Shown here in pieces: positions 5,803 to 6,187 of a stretch of DNA of 6,187 nt. The notes under the pieces were generated by a model that had not been told where the DNA came from, did not search any database, and worked only from the letters and a program-made list of their open reading frames with translations. Source of the DNA: UBA4660 sp002405435 (GTDB taxonomy: Bacteria > Bacteroidota > Bacteroidia > Flavobacteriales_D > Sanyastnellaceae); contig DAIOCL010000138.1 in the NCBI GenBank assembly GCA_036747335.1, forward strand, positions 1 through 6,187. The letters are read 5' to 3'. How positions within the stretch are numbered: the first letter of the stretch is position 1; each line of letters starts with the position of its first letter. The translations under genes and the position numbers were made by a program.

Positions 5803-6187
5803 TCGCAAGGGTCTTAGAAATATCTATCCGCAGGGCACGCCATGCGGGCAATAATGAGGCCATAACACCTACGGCGAGCGTGACGGCCAGCAACCACCAC
5901 TCACGTCCGATCAGTCCCATGCCCTCAAAGGAATAATGAAAACTTTCGTCCATGTAATGGCTCATGGTGGCCAGGGCTGTCCGGCTAAACAGCAGGCCCA
6001 AAGCATAACCGGTGAGTGAAAGCAACACGCCTTCTCCGAGCATCAGTTGAAACAACCCAATGCGCGAACTGCCCATGGTGCGCATCAGGGCGAGCTCATA
6101 ACGGCGTTCTTTCAGTGAGTTGTAGAGCGAAATAAAAACGCTCAGAAAGGAGCTCACCATGATCCGGATGGCACCCACACGCAGGGT
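5795..6187 (-). CDS. FtsX-like ABC transporter permease, C-terminal part (5' end outside window)
   Basis: The last 130 residues of an integral inner-membrane permease; the frame is open to the window edge, so the true start lies beyond it and the GTG near 6178 is not a start. Three membrane helices are visible at local residues about 4-24, 44-68 and 97-116. The cytoplasmic stretch LYNSLKERRYELALMRTMG (21-39) is the hallmark of the FtsX/MacB domain, and the end SLLPAWRALRIDISKTL is typical of MacB/LolC-like permeases. Such permeases pair with an ATP-binding subunit and use mechanotransmission to move or release substrates such as lipoproteins, peptides or other ligands; the ATPase is presumably encoded just upstream, outside the window. 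The stop overlaps the start of the CFFCGGGG protein gene, so the two are probably one operon. The substrate cannot be told from this fragment. Confidence 0.9.
   Translation of the reverse strand, partial: TLRVGAIRIMVSSFLSVFISLYNSLKERRYELALMRTMGSSRIGLFQLMLGEGVLLSLTGYALGLLFSRTALATMSHYMDESFHYSFEGMGLIGREWWLLAVTLAVGVMASLLPAWRALRIDISKTLANE

Noticed and set aside
6176..6178. A GTG start for a complete 127-residue membrane protein
   Set aside because: The frame stays open to the window edge and the fragment is only the C-terminal part of an FtsX domain, so the gene is truncated by the window.

Overview
The window looks like a chromosomal stretch of a moderately GC-rich member of the Bacteroidota. 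Three things point there: an exported protein ending in a type IX secretion (T9SS) sorting domain, a periplasmic TPR / HisKA_3 sensor kinase paired with a NarL-type regulator, and start codons without Shine-Dalgarno sequences. I would not name a genus. There are five coding regions, one cut by the right edge, and no tRNA, rRNA, CRISPR array or mobile element that I can see.

Left part (1-2901, minus strand). Bases 1-302 carry no gene I can support, only a short perfect hairpin and two CCCGGG palindromes. Next come a LuxR/NarL-type response regulator (303-932) and its partner, a TPR-containing membrane histidine kinase (922-2901). Their coding regions overlap by 11 bp, so they form a translationally coupled two-component operon transcribed leftward with the kinase first.

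Middle (2902-5288). A 138-bp divergent intergenic region holds three inverted repeats in a row. From it the kinase operon runs left and a 730-residue secreted protein (3040-5232) runs right. That protein has a signal peptide, seven 64-67-residue repeats each marked by a [DN]F[DN]P motif (probably a seven-bladed beta-propeller), two 50-residue 'GCDST' repeats, an Ig-like stretch and a T9SS C-terminal domain. A strong hairpin-plus-T-tract terminator follows 27 bp after its stop.

Right part (5335-6187, minus strand). An FtsX-like ABC transporter permease, missing its 5' end at the window edge, overlaps by 8 bp a small exported protein with a CFFCGGGGPE motif that resembles DUF3299 (OB-fold-like) proteins. 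They look like the last two genes of an ABC exporter or metal-homeostasis operon that converges on the propeller gene.

The most interesting points are the divergent pairing of a two-component system with a T9SS cargo gene across a palindrome-rich spacer, the regular seven-repeat propeller, and the Cys-Gly variant DUF3299-like protein coupled to an FtsX permease. None of this amounts to a clearly new system on sequence alone.
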